Of a stretch of 64,000 nt of DNA, positions 25,180 through 33,854 are shown one piece after another. The notes under the pieces were generated by a model that saw only the letters and a program-made list of their open reading frames with translations, did no database searches and was not told where the DNA came from. Where the stretch lies: the NCBI GenBank assembly GCA_964471555.1, contig CAYYGM010000002.1, forward strand, positions 36,793 to 100,792. The letters run 5' to 3'. The position numbers were made by a program, and so were the translations under genes. The stretch's first letter is position 1; each line of letters opens with the position of its first letter. The DNA is from JADLFV01 sp964471555. GTDB taxonomy: Bacteria; Planctomycetota; Phycisphaerae; Phycisphaerales; Phycisphaeraceae.

Positions 25180-26862
25180 CTACTTGGCTTCCAGCGGCGG
25201 GGACAATGGCATATCGGTGTCGCCGACGTGGTAGCCGGTGATGGTGGTGGGCTTGGGCACCTGGAAGTAAAGGAACAACTCGTCGCCGGCCCCCATCTGC
25301 GAAACGGGCAGGTCGGCGGCGGTTTTGATCGGGGTGTTGGGATCGACGCGGATGGTCAACTCGCCGCCCTTTTTCCAAACGTAGGCGAACGGCTGCGTCG
25401 GCCGGTTTTGCTGATCCGTCAACCAGATGCCGCCGAGCGAGCGGGCCTGGGCCAGGGCTTTGCCGAAGATGCCGTGGGCCTGATTGGTATCGAGGCGCAG
25501 CCGGACCGCGGCCATGTGAGGCGGCACGTAGATGCTGTCGACCCTGGTGCGCTGGCCGCCACCGGAGCTGCTGGGCGTGGTGGCTTGGCCGGAGGTGATG
25601 GCCGTGCCTTCTTCGATGTAGGACAGGCCGCTGGCGGAGTTGCGGTTGAAGGAGACCGGCAGACGGTTGGTCAGCTCCAGATCTTTCTGCGGCACGGCGG
25701 CGGCGGTTGTGCCGGCTTGACCTTCAGCGCCGGCCTGTCCTTCCGCGGTGGCGGCGGCGGGTGCCGGAGCGGGATCGCCCATAGCCAAGGCGAAATCTTC
25801 CGGAGTCTCCTCGGCATTGGGGGCGGGCAGAGGCAGACGCAGGTGGCGGACCAGCAGATACTGAACCTCTTCATCGGCCGGAACCATGAAGACGAAACCG
25901 AAGGTGTCCGACTGCTGATTGCTGCGGACGTCGGCGTCCACTTTGTCCAGCGGGGTGAAGCGGCGCTTGCCGGTCTGGAAGTCGAGGACGCTCGCGTAGG
26001 CCAGGGGCGGATACATCTGGGCGGAGCGGTGATGCTGCGGACCCTTGAAGGTGACCAGGCGAATCTGCGTGGGCGAGATGCGCACCGCGGAGTCAGCGTC
26101 GTACGTGCCGGCCATCTTGGTCCAGCGCGTGTCGATGATGACCAGTTGCTGGCCGATGGCGCCGACCTGCGGCCCGAGTGCCTCGACCACACCTTCGGGC
26201 AGGTCGGCTACGGGGGTGTCCTTGATGTGCGCAGCGGCAGCTTCGACACTGCCGGGCACCGCCACGCGGGAGGCGTTGTCATCGGTGCTGTGCAGGCGAT
26301 AGACGGCTGCCTGCCAGGGCAGATCGGGCTGATAGAGGCGCAGGGGCGTGCTGGTGTGGAACGCTCCGCCGGACAGTCCGCTGTAGAACGAACTGGCCAT
26401 GCGATCAACGCCCATCCACAGGCCGGAGTTGTCGCGTTCGACCTGGCCGTTGAGCGAGACACGATACGGCTGGATGCCGCCGACGGTCACACCCAGGGGC
26501 AGGAAGTTGATGCCGATCCAGGTGATGCCGGCCATGAGGATGCCGGCCAGGAACCCGCAGGCTGCCCCGCCGATACCGTTGACCAGGCGCGGGAAGTGCA
26601 CGTTCTTGCGGATGAGCACGTCGCTGATGCCGCGCAGAATGATCAGGCTCAGCACGAACGGCCCAAGCAACCCGACGCCCCAGGCGTAGTGCGGCATGCG
26701 CAGAATCAGAAAGCCCACTACCAACGGCTCCCACACTGCCAGGGCGATGGCTCCGGCCGCGATGACCAGGATCAACTGGAGAAAAGCGGAGAAGAAGCCA
26801 TACACCGACCAGATGTAGGCCATGCCGAGTACGAAGGCGACGATGAGAAGGTTGGCAATCAT
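25180..26862 (-). CDS. CvpA-domain membrane protein with a large extracytoplasmic part
   Basis: 560 residues. The first ~170 residues are four hydrophobic helices of the CvpA type (ANLLIVAFVLGMAYIWSVYG, LQLILVIAAGAIALAVW, LLGPFVLSLIILRGISDVL, GGAACGFLAGILMAGITWIG). The remaining ~390 residues are soluble, with beta-rich blocks (TRWTKMAGTYDADSAVRISP, ADEEVQYLLVRHLRLPLPAP, YVPPHMAAVRLRLDTNQAHG) and an Ala/Pro/Gln-rich linker. CvpA relatives act in the envelope or in peptidoglycan-related complexes, and murD is next door, but a shared role is inference. It ends with TAG, one of four genes in the window that do. A heptamer array begins three nt upstream of its start codon. Confidence 0.7.
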   Translation of the reverse strand: MIANLLIVAFVLGMAYIWSVYGFFSAFLQLILVIAAGAIALAVWEPLVVGFLILRMPHYAWGVGLLGPFVLSLIILRGISDVLIRKNVHFPRLVNGIGGAACGFLAGILMAGITWIGINFLPLGVTVGGIQPYRVSLNGQVERDNSGLWMGVDRMASSFYSGLSGGAFHTSTPLRLYQPDLPWQAAVYRLHSTDDNASRVAVPGSVEAAAAHIKDTPVADLPEGVVEALGPQVGAIGQQLVIIDTRWTKMAGTYDADSAVRISPTQIRLVTFKGPQHHRSAQMYPPLAYASVLDFQTGKRRFTPLDKVDADVRSNQQSDTFGFVFMVPADEEVQYLLVRHLRLPLPAPNAEETPEDFALAMGDPAPAPAAATAEGQAGAEGQAGTTAAAVPQKDLELTNRLPVSFNRNSASGLSYIEEGTAITSGQATTPSSSGGGQRTRVDSIYVPPHMAAVRLRLDTNQAHGIFGKALAQARSLGGIWLTDQQNRPTQPFAYVWKKGGELTIRVDPNTPIKTAADLPVSQMGAGDELFLYFQVPKPTTITGYHVGDTDMPLSPPLEAK

Positions 26863-26865
26863 GGG

Positions 26866-26907
26866 GATTTTCGATTTTAGAATTTAGATTTTAAATTTTA
26901 GATTTTG
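26866..26907. repeat. Heptamer array, left flank of the four-helix-bundle gene
   Basis: Six units (GATTTTC, GATTTTA, GAATTTA, GATTTTA, AATTTTA, GATTTTG). The stop codon and last residues of the four-helix-bundle gene (KSKI) are coded by it. It pairs as an inverted repeat with 27268-27301 at the other end of the gene. Confidence 0.8.
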
Positions 26908-27253
26908 AACGGTTCAGCGTGACACGGGAGGCGGTGATGATGGCCAGCAATTCGTTGGACTCCTGCAACAGCGAAGCCATGCGAGGTTTGGGCAAAATTC
27001 CGCCATCCATCAACAATTCAATCCAATACGAGGTTTCGTCAGCTTCTTCTTCAACGATGCCGAGTTTGCTGCTGAATTCAGCTTTCGATCTGGCTCGGCA
27101 AGCGGCGCGGTAATTGGCGCCGACCGGGGTGGCAGATCGAAGCACTTGTCCTCCTATGACTCGGCCTATGTTTGTATCCGGCAACGAGCCGACCATTTTC
27201 ATGACTCTTAGAGCAAACTTTTTCGTCCGCGCCTTCATTTGCGATTCGGTCAT
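26891..27253 (-). CDS. Four-helix-bundle protein (S23/IVP, Avd-like family)
   Basis: The 120-residue protein, started at the ATG at 27253 (GGGGAAG seven nt upstream), shows the family pattern: KFALRVMKMVGSLPDTNIGR, then IGGQVLRSATPVGANYRAA, CRARSKAEFSSKLGIVEEE and ETSYWIELLMDGGIL. Relatives are encoded in 23S rRNA intervening sequences and as Avd accessory proteins of diversity-generating retroelements, and bind nucleic acid as pentamers. No rRNA, reverse transcriptase or variable-repeat cassette is here. Instead the gene is framed by two inverted heptamer arrays, so gene plus arrays (26866-27301) look like a compact unit. Its last residues are read from the array, suggesting the array is older or integral to it. 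Confidence 0.85.
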   Translation of the reverse strand: MTESQMKARTKKFALRVMKMVGSLPDTNIGRVIGGQVLRSATPVGANYRAACRARSKAEFSSKLGIVEEEADETSYWIELLMDGGILPKPRMASLLQESNELLAIITASRVTLNRSKSKI

Positions 27254-27267
27254 GCGACGCTTCCCCA

Positions 27268-27301
27268 AAAATCTAAAATCGCAAATCTAAAATCTAAAAT
27301 T
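27268..27301. repeat. Heptamer array, right flank of the four-helix-bundle gene
   Basis: Units AAAATCT, AAAATCG, CAAATCT, AAAATCT and AAAATT (reverse: GATTTT type) are the inverted counterpart of 26866-26907. It ends at the stop codon (27300-27302) of the PilB-like gene. Confidence 0.8.
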
Positions 27302-28931
27302 ACTTCGTCTTCTCCCCCAGAGCCCTGGTGACTTCCTTGATATCCGTGGTGCCGTCGACGACCTTGCTGAGGGCGGCTTCCTGCAGGTAGAGCATGCGGC
27401 CTTTGCGCAGCAGGGCACGCAGGCCGTCGTAATCCCCGGCAGCAATGCGGCGGCGAGCGTCGTCTTCGAGCACCATCAACTCGAACACACCCACACGGCC
27501 CTTGTAGCCGATGCCCTGACAGTCGGGACAGGTCTGGGGTTTGTCTTTGACCACCACCTTGCCGGAGGCTGAGAAGAACTGTTGGGCCTTGTCGGCAGGA
27601 ATGTTGAGCTTGCGCAGGGCGGCGGCATCGGGTTTGTACGGCGTTTTGCAGGTGTTGCACAGCTTGCGCAATAGACGCTGTGAGACGATGGCGCCGAGGG
27701 AGACAGCCGCGGTTCGCTGATCGCCCACCGCCTTGACGTAGCTGTGCAGGGCACTGAAGGTGTCCGACGCGGGCAGCGGCACGTAGAAGCGGATGCCCTC
27801 GGCACTCTTGGCGCAAATGCGGGCGGTGTTGGAATCGGCGAAATCCGCCAGCAGCATCACCTGCGGATCGGTGCGGATCATCTGATTCAGTTTGTCGTTG
27901 AAGGCCGCGGCATCGGCGCCTTCGGGCAGGTAGTAGTGGCTGATGCCTTCCAACTCGAAGGCCCGCTCGCGCTCCAGGGTCATGACGCTGGAGGTGTAGG
28001 GATCGTGCTCGCGCACCAGACTGAAGAGCGTGGTGGTGGTGCCGTGGCGCGGCGGAGCGGAAATCAGCACCACGCGGCCGGGCATCTGCAGCATCTGCTG
28101 CAACTGGTCCTTCTGGGCCTGCAGCAGACCGAGCTTGGTCAACGGCAGGCGGGCACGGAGATTGGTGTCGATCTCCATGTACATCATCACGCCGCGGGTC
28201 GAGCCGCTGGTGGTCACCTCCATGGTGTGGCGGCCCAATTCGCCGGCCTCGAAGTGGATCTCGGCGGACTGGCGCTTGCGACGGTCGGCCAGGTCCATGC
28301 CGGCAGCGGACTTGACGTAGTCGATCAGGGCCATGGCCACGGCCGGCTCGGGCGCGGTCTGGGCATATTTGACGCCGTCGATGCGGACGTTGAGCTTGGC
28401 CTGCTGAGCATCGACGGACACATCCAGACGGTCGGCGCCGCGCGGCAGGGCAAAGGTGATCAGGCGTTCGAGCGTGGCGTGAGCTGCGGCCTGGGGCGTG
28501 TCGCCGCTGGGGATGGTCACGCGGGCTTCTTCGATGTCGATCAGCACCACCGAGGCGCGGGACTGGGCCTTCTCGAACTCCGCCGCCGCCATACGCTGCC
28601 TGAAGCTGTCGAGGTTGAACGTCCAGCGGTCCTCGGCTGGAACCTGGGTGTTGCGGTAATAGGCATAGCCCATGACGCCGCCGGCCAGAATGAAGATGCC
28701 CACCAGCAGGCCGAGGGGAAAGATGGGGATCAGCAGCATCAGCCCGAAGCCGACGATGCCGCAACCCATCTGGACCATGTTCCACTCGAAGCGTTTGAGA
28801 TAGTGGCCGGCGGCGTCCTTGTCCAGCGAACCGATCACCCAGGCCCAGGCCACCAACACAAGGGCCATGAGCACCGGATAAACGGGGTTGAGCAGGTAAG
28901 CCGATTGCGAGGTGGCGAGGGTTTGGATCAT
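27300..28931 (-). CDS. Membrane-anchored PilB/GspE-like protein with degenerate ATPase site
   Basis: 543 residues with three hydrophobic segments at the N-terminus (about 16-34, 53-72, 74-92), not present in standard PilB. The C-terminal domain aligns to type II/IV secretion ATPases: a Walker A region SAPPRHGTTTTL (residues 291-302), where the invariant lysine is T298, a Walker B region DPQVMLLADFADSNTA (355-370) with Asp363 for the usual Glu, and an intact zinc motif CNTC...CPDCQGIGYKGR. ATP hydrolysis is therefore unlikely. It follows pilT (190 nt gap carrying heptamer arrays) and may scaffold or regulate the pilus or secretion machine rather than drive it. Confidence 0.85.
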   Translation of the reverse strand: MIQTLATSQSAYLLNPVYPVLMALVLVAWAWVIGSLDKDAAGHYLKRFEWNMVQMGCGIVGFGLMLLIPIFPLGLLVGIFILAGGVMGYAYYRNTQVPAEDRWTFNLDSFRQRMAAAEFEKAQSRASVVLIDIEEARVTIPSGDTPQAAAHATLERLITFALPRGADRLDVSVDAQQAKLNVRIDGVKYAQTAPEPAVAMALIDYVKSAAGMDLADRRKRQSAEIHFEAGELGRHTMEVTTSGSTRGVMMYMEIDTNLRARLPLTKLGLLQAQKDQLQQMLQMPGRVVLISAPPRHGTTTTLFSLVREHDPYTSSVMTLERERAFELEGISHYYLPEGADAAAFNDKLNQMIRTDPQVMLLADFADSNTARICAKSAEGIRFYVPLPASDTFSALHSYVKAVGDQRTAAVSLGAIVSQRLLRKLCNTCKTPYKPDAAALRKLNIPADKAQQFFSASGKVVVKDKPQTCPDCQGIGYKGRVGVFELMVLEDDARRRIAAGDYDGLRALLRKGRMLYLQEAALSKVVDGTTDIKEVTRALGEKTK

Positions 28932-28974
28932 GTCTGTAGTCGCCGGGATAAGCGGATCAGCGTGATAATGGAAT

Positions 28975-29089
28975 GATCAATAAAGAATGACCAATTGCCA
29001 ATTCCCAATGACCAAAACGAAGCTGAGGGCGCACGGTCGATTGCGAGATTGGACATTGGACATTGGTCATGGGGCATTGGGCATTTAAC
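28975..29089. repeat. Inverted heptamer arrays (CCAAT/ATTGG type) between pilT and the PilB-like gene
   Basis: Left arm 28975-29016: GATCAAT, AAAGAAT, GACCAAT, TGCCAAT, TCCCAAT, GACCAAA. Right arm 29048-29089: ATTGGAC, ATTGGAC, ATTGGTC, ATGGGGC, ATTGGGC, ATTTAAC. The arms are inverted copies of one another's unit type and fill most of the intergenic space. Confidence 0.75.
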
Positions 29090-29123
29090 CAATCGTTGCG
29101 ATCTTGCACCATTCGTATCGATC

Positions 29124-30263
29124 TTAGCTGGTGATGCCGCGGAGGCGCATCTTCAGTTCTTCGGGGTTGAACGCTGCTTCCTGGGCCACGCGGGGGTGAA
29201 CCAGGTTGGATTCGACCAGTTTCACCAGACTATCGGTGAAGGTCTGCATGCCGTCATCACGGTGCTCCCGGATGACATCGTTCAGCTCGCTTTCGCGGTT
29301 TTCCATGATGAACTTACGGGTGGGCGGGCTGGTCAGCAGCACTTCGGCGGCCGGGACGCGCTGGACGTTCTCCAGCAGACTGGGCAGCAGCTTCTGGTAA
29401 ATGATCGCCTGAAGCTGGAAAGCCAGCAGGTTGCGGATGGCTTCGCGTTCGGTGGGCGGGAACAGGTCGTAGATGCGGCCGAAGACCTGGAAAGCGCTGG
29501 AAGCGTGGATGGTGCCGAAGACCAGGTGGCCGGTTTCGCTGGCGCGGAGGGCGGACTCGAAGGTTTCCTTATCACGCATTTCGCCGATCAGCACCACGTC
29601 GGGGTTTTCGCGCACCATGGCCTTGAGGCCGATGCTGAAGTCCGGCACGTCGATGCCGATCTCGCGCTGGCTGATGATGGCCTTGTCGTCCTTGAAGAGA
29701 TATTCGATCGGGTCTTCGATGGTCAGGATGTGGCAGGGTCGGGTCTGGTTGACGTGCTGAACCATGGCGGCCAGCGTGGTCGATTTGCCCGAGCCGGTGA
29801 TACCGCAGACCAGCACCAATCCCTGGTGCAGTTCGGCAACCTTCCGGCAGACGGCGGGCATGTAAAGCTGATCGAAGTTGAGAATCTTGGAGCTGACGCG
29901 ACGGGCGGCGATGGCCGAGCGGCTGCGCGTGCGGAAAATGTTGACGCGGAAGCGGTTTTCCGTGTCGAGGTTGACGCCGATGTCGAGGGAACCGAATTGC
30001 CCGTAGTGTTGCCACTGGGCGGGGCTGATGCCCTGCTCGATCCACTTCTCGAAATCGATCTCGTCGATGGGAGGCGTATCGAGGTTCTTGAGCTTGCCGC
30101 GCAATCGCAGTTTGGGACACTGGCCGCCGCGCATCAGCAGGTCGGAGGCTTCGAAGCGGACGGCCGTCTCGAAGTATTTGCGCAACGGCGTCTGGGTGAG
30201 CGTCTTCTGCTCTTCAACGTGGTCGATCGGCGTCGTTGTGTCGTGGAGGGATGGCTCGCTCAA
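29124..30263 (-). CDS. pilT: Twitching motility ATPase PilT
   Basis: Hexameric ATPase that depolymerises type IV pili. The 379-residue protein has all motifs: ASDLLMRGGQCPKLRL near residue 38, Walker A CGITGSGKSTTL (about 153-164), the Asp box LTIEDPIEYLFKDDK, Walker B DVVLIGEMRDKETFESAL, and the His box GTIHASSAFQ. The N-terminal ~30 residues are extended. It is followed by the PilB-like protein with an inactive ATPase site. The pilus structural genes are not in this window. Confidence 0.93.
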   Translation of the reverse strand: MSEPSLHDTTTPIDHVEEQKTLTQTPLRKYFETAVRFEASDLLMRGGQCPKLRLRGKLKNLDTPPIDEIDFEKWIEQGISPAQWQHYGQFGSLDIGVNLDTENRFRVNIFRTRSRSAIAARRVSSKILNFDQLYMPAVCRKVAELHQGLVLVCGITGSGKSTTLAAMVQHVNQTRPCHILTIEDPIEYLFKDDKAIISQREIGIDVPDFSIGLKAMVRENPDVVLIGEMRDKETFESALRASETGHLVFGTIHASSAFQVFGRIYDLFPPTEREAIRNLLAFQLQAIIYQKLLPSLLENVQRVPAAEVLLTSPPTRKFIMENRESELNDVIREHRDDGMQTFTDSLVKLVESNLVHPRVAQEAAFNPEELKMRLRGITS

Positions 30264-30456
30264 GACTAAAAACTCCTTGGACGGCGGCGCGGGGGGCAGC
30301 CTGCGGGGGGATAACAGTGTAACCCCGGATGGCGCTGGCCGCGAGTCCGCCCAAGCAGCAAAAACCCGGTTTCCGGTGTGGGGGCGGCACCCGCAGCCTC
30401 GGCCGCGGGCTTATGCCGTTGTGAGGGGCAATCCGCTGACGGGGTGACCGGGGGCC

Positions 30457-30857
30457 TTATTCCCGGGGGTGACGAGGCCGACACGCAACCAGTCCCAGGC
30501 TGACCAGCATCAGCGTGCCCGGCTCCGGCACCGCGAAGACCGAGCCGGTCACATTCAGCGTCAACCATTCGCCGCCGGCCCCGCTGGCCCCGGGCAGATC
30601 CTGGTCCGACAGCTTCAACTGATAGGTGGCACTGAACGAGCCCACGGTGCTGGTGTCGAAGGCGAGCTGATATCCCTCCGCCGATCCAGCCGCCAGATCA
30701 GCCCGGGGAAGCTGGTGGTCAGCGTGCCGCTGCCGGCATCGACGGTCAGGTTCGAATCATTGAAGTCCCAGAACGAGAGCGTGGCGGCGAGGGCCGGCAT
30801 CGAACAAAGAGCGATCAGCAATGCCGACGAACCGATCGCCTTACACACCGATCCCAT
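30457..30857 (-). pseudogene. PEP-CTERM protein gene broken by a frameshift
   Basis: From an ATG at 30857 (GAGAAGGA about 11 nt upstream) the frame codes a signal peptide (KAIGSSALLIALCSMPALAAT) and beta-structure (LSFWDFNDSNLTVDAGSGTL), then breaks near 30700-30708 within a CCCGGGG run. Shifting by one base restores a continuous frame: DLAAGSAEGYQLAFDTSTVG, YQLKLSDQDLPGASGAGGEW and the sorting tail VPEPGTLMLVSLGLVACRPR. The full product would be about 133 residues, a small secreted protein with a PEP-CTERM tail. A homopolymer at the break makes a sequencing or assembly indel possible. Confidence 0.75.
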
Positions 30858-31127
30858 CGAGACTATGGTCCTTCTCCCAGTTGCAGACACCTTGCCGCGC
30901 GCACAAACCGCGTCAATGCTCTACGGTCAATTGTGTCCTTGGACTTTCTCAACTCCCAGGCGGCTGGTCAGCGACCGCCGCTGCGATTAGAACGCTTCAC
31001 GAATTGAGCCCCCAATTGCTTCAAATGCCAGACTTTTTCAGCCCGGCACATCAAATCGCCCACCGCGCGGAAACGGATTGGCCGGGATAACCAATTCCGG
31101 ATTACCAAAGTTGTGAAATTGGGGGGT

Positions 31128-32432
31128 TCAGCTAGGGCGGCGAATGACCAGGCTGTCGTTCTGGCCGCCGAAGCCGAAGCTGTTGGACAGGCAGATGTTG
31201 ACCTTGGCCTTGCGCGCGGTCAGCGGCACATAGTCCAGATCACAGGCGGGGTCCGGCTGATGCAGGTTGCGCGTGGGCGGAATAATGCCGTCACGCAAAA
31301 CCAACGCGCAGACGATGGCCTGCGTCACACCCGCCGCCGCGATCAGGTGACCGGTCATGCTCTTGATACTGGAGATCGGCGGCACCCTGGTCCGATCGCC
31401 GTCAGGAGCAAAGACCGCCTTGATGGCCAGGGTTTCGATGGTGTCGTTTTCCTGGGTGCTGGTGCCGTGGGCGGCGATGTAACCGACGTCGCCGGGGTTG
31501 ACGCCGGCATCGTTCAGGGCGTTGGTCATGGCGGCAATGGCGCCGCGGCCGTCGGGCTGCATGTCGGTGATGCGATAAGCGTCGGCCGTCGACCCGTAGC
31601 CTGCGATCTCAGCCAGGGGCGTCGCACCGCGCTGCCGGGCGTGCTCGAGCGTTTCGAGAATCACCATGCCCGCGCCTTCGCCCAGCACGAAGCCGTCACG
31701 ATCAACCGAGAACGGGCGCGAGGCCCCGGCATAGTCATCGTTGCGAGTGGACAGCGCGGTCAGGCGGTTGAAGCCGGTGACGCCGAAGGGGTGGATCATG
31801 GTGTGCGCGCCGCCGGCAATCATGATGTCGGCATCGCCGCGGCGCAGCACTTCCGTGGCTTCGCCGATGGCCTGGGTGCTGGCGGCACAGGCGGTCAGGC
31901 AGTTGTAGGCCGGGCCCTGAGCGTCGAACTCCATGGCCAGGTGCGACAGGGGCATGTTCGGCTCCTGCTCGAACTCGCGCACCGCCGTCAGGTGTTTGAG
32001 CGCGGCATCAGCCCACTTGACCGTATCCACCTGCCGCTGCTCCGCGTTCCAACTGGTCAAATTCGACCAGACGTAATTGTCGAAATCGAGCGAACCTTCG
32101 CCCGAGCCGAGGTATATGCCCAATCGCTGGCGATTGATCTCAGCTTCCTCCAGCCCCGCCATCTGCCAGGCCTGGGCCGCGGCGCCGAGGGCGAAACCGG
32201 TGTTCAAGCCCACGCCTTCGTGCCATTCGGGGTGCCTGACGTAGGGGCGGTAGTCGTAGTTTTTAACCTGGGCCGCGAAGGTCGAGGGAAACGTCGTGGC
32301 ATCGAAATGGGTGATGCGATCAACGCCGCTGTCGCCGCGCAGCATAGCCGCCCAGACCGTTTCCAGGTCGTGACCCAAGGGCGTGATCCAGCCCATGCCG
32401 GTGATGACGATTCTTGGTCGCGTCGTGCTCAA
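31128..32432 (-). CDS. Beta-ketoacyl-ACP synthase (KAS II-like), catalytic
   Basis: Condenses acyl and malonyl-ACP in fatty acid or polyketide synthesis. 434 residues with the complete Cys-His-His set: active-site Cys182 in CLTACAAST, AAHGTSTQENDT (first His) and SSIKSMTGHLIAAAG (second His). It belongs to the FabF/KS-alpha family. It lies 15 nt behind a second KAS gene with degenerate active site on the same strand, an arrangement like the KS/chain-length-factor pair of type II polyketide or aryl-polyene systems. No ACP, ketoreductase or dehydratase gene is adjacent, so a full pathway cannot be shown. Confidence 0.9.
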   Translation of the reverse strand: MSTTRPRIVITGMGWITPLGHDLETVWAAMLRGDSGVDRITHFDATTFPSTFAAQVKNYDYRPYVRHPEWHEGVGLNTGFALGAAAQAWQMAGLEEAEINRQRLGIYLGSGEGSLDFDNYVWSNLTSWNAEQRQVDTVKWADAALKHLTAVREFEQEPNMPLSHLAMEFDAQGPAYNCLTACAASTQAIGEATEVLRRGDADIMIAGGAHTMIHPFGVTGFNRLTALSTRNDDYAGASRPFSVDRDGFVLGEGAGMVILETLEHARQRGATPLAEIAGYGSTADAYRITDMQPDGRGAIAAMTNALNDAGVNPGDVGYIAAHGTSTQENDTIETLAIKAVFAPDGDRTRVPPISSIKSMTGHLIAAAGVTQAIVCALVLRDGIIPPTRNLHQPDPACDLDYVPLTARKAKVNICLSNSFGFGGQNDSLVIRRPS

Positions 32433-32447
32433 CGGTTCATCCTTACA

Positions 32448-33785
32448 TCAATCCAGTCGCTTGAGGATCACGGCTGCGTTCTGGCCGCCGAAGCCGAGTG
32501 AGACGATCAGGGCGCAGTCGAGCCGGTCCGTGGTCACGTTGCCGTTGCCGATGCCGGGCAGCGGCGCGTCGCGGTTGATGACCTTGGGCAGTTGGCCGCT
32601 GTGCAGCAGTTTGGCGGCAAAAGCCACATCCACCGCCCCGGAGCCCGCACCACAGTTGCCGACGCTGGCCTTGACCGAGAGCGTGGGGATCATGGCCGAA
32701 CGCTGGCCGAAGACCTGACGCAGGGCGGCGGCCTCGGCGCGGTCCCATAGGGGAACGCCGCAGGCAAACGGTGCGATCACATCGATGGCGTCCGGCTCCA
32801 GCTTCGCTTCACGCAGCGCACCTTGAATGGCAGCCACGATGGCGCGGCCGTCCTCGTTGGGCTCCAGGTTGCGCTTGGCGGGGTTGATCGTTTGCGTGGC
32901 GCAGAAACCAGCCACCTCGGCATAAGCCTGCTTTTCGCCCGAACGCTTCTCAAAACTGTCGAGCGATTCGAGCACCAGAATGCAACCGCCTTCACCCAAT
33001 GCGGTGCCGGTCGCTTTCATGTCGAACGGGCGCACCGCATGGATGGGATCATCGTTGCCGGCCGCGGTCAGGCGGCCGGTGAGTTGCTGACGCAGGTAAG
33101 CCATGGGGTTGAGCTTGCTCTCGGCCCCGCCGCAGAAGCAGCAGTCAGCCGCATCGCGCTGAATGACGCGCAGTGATTCGCCCAGCGACAGGGTGCCCGC
33201 CGATTCGCCGCAGGTGATGGTGTTGGATGGGCCGCGGGCGTCGTGCAGGATCGTCACGTGGCAGGCGAGCATGTTGGGCAGGTACTTGAGCAACCACAGG
33301 GGCGTCAGGTTGCCCATGCCGGTCTCGCCCCACTTGTGGATGTCGAAAGCGCCGCTGTCGTCGCGGGCCTGGACCAGAGCCTCGGTCAGCTCGTTGATGT
33401 CCGCCGCGATCAGGCCGGCCCCGACATGGCAGCCGACGCGCTGGGGCGGATAAGTGGCCTGAAGATTGCAGGCTTTGGCCGCTTCCGGATCGGTGGCGGG
33501 GGTGACCAGGTGAGCATCGCGGGCTGCGCAGTCGGCGGCAATGACCGCCAGCTCGATGTCGCGGGCCATGACCTTGGTGGCCTTGCGATAGCTCTTGGGC
33601 ACGTAGTCGCCGATCTTGTACGGCTCAACCTGGGCCGCAATGCGGCATTCGAACCCACCGGGATCGAAGGCGGTGATCGGCGCCAGGGCCGATTCGCCGG
33701 CAAAGTAGCGATCCCAGTTGGGCTGTAGTCCGATGCCCAGGCCGGTGACCGGACCCAGGCCGCTGATGACAACACGTCGACTCAT
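32448..33785 (-). CDS. Degenerate KAS, probable chain-length-factor partner
   Basis: 445 residues from the ATG at 33785. The thiolase fold is clear (VVISGLGPVTGLGIGL at the start, GFGGQNAAVILKRL at the end), but the catalytic residues are replaced: aligned by GPSNTITCGESAGTLSLGES to the active KAS, the Cys position is Glu194 (Cys192 is two before it), the first-His block reads APFACGVPLWDRAE, and the second-His block reads KASVGNCGAGSG with Asn for His. This matches the idea of a KS-beta chain-length factor, which binds the active KAS and sets product length without condensing. The active KAS gene follows after 15 nt, so the two are probably cotranslated. Confidence 0.82.
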   Translation of the reverse strand: MSRRVVISGLGPVTGLGIGLQPNWDRYFAGESALAPITAFDPGGFECRIAAQVEPYKIGDYVPKSYRKATKVMARDIELAVIAADCAARDAHLVTPATDPEAAKACNLQATYPPQRVGCHVGAGLIAADINELTEALVQARDDSGAFDIHKWGETGMGNLTPLWLLKYLPNMLACHVTILHDARGPSNTITCGESAGTLSLGESLRVIQRDAADCCFCGGAESKLNPMAYLRQQLTGRLTAAGNDDPIHAVRPFDMKATGTALGEGGCILVLESLDSFEKRSGEKQAYAEVAGFCATQTINPAKRNLEPNEDGRAIVAAIQGALREAKLEPDAIDVIAPFACGVPLWDRAEAAALRQVFGQRSAMIPTLSVKASVGNCGAGSGAVDVAFAAKLLHSGQLPKVINRDAPLPGIGNGNVTTDRLDCALIVSLGFGGQNAAVILKRLD

Positions 33786-33854
33786 GGCGGGCATTCTAGC
33801 GGATTGCCCCCGCCCGGCAGCAGATGGTTGCCCGGCGGCCGGTTGTGATGAATA

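Noticed and set aside
26891..27253. rRNA intervening sequence
   Set aside because: No 23S rRNA sequence is found around the gene.
26866..27301. Diversity-generating retroelement because of the Avd-like gene
   Set aside because: No reverse transcriptase, template repeat or variable repeat is visible within the window.
25088..29089. CRISPR array as explanation of the repeated units
   Set aside because: Units are 7 nt, adjacent, degenerate and inverted, with no 20-40 nt spacers and no cas genes.
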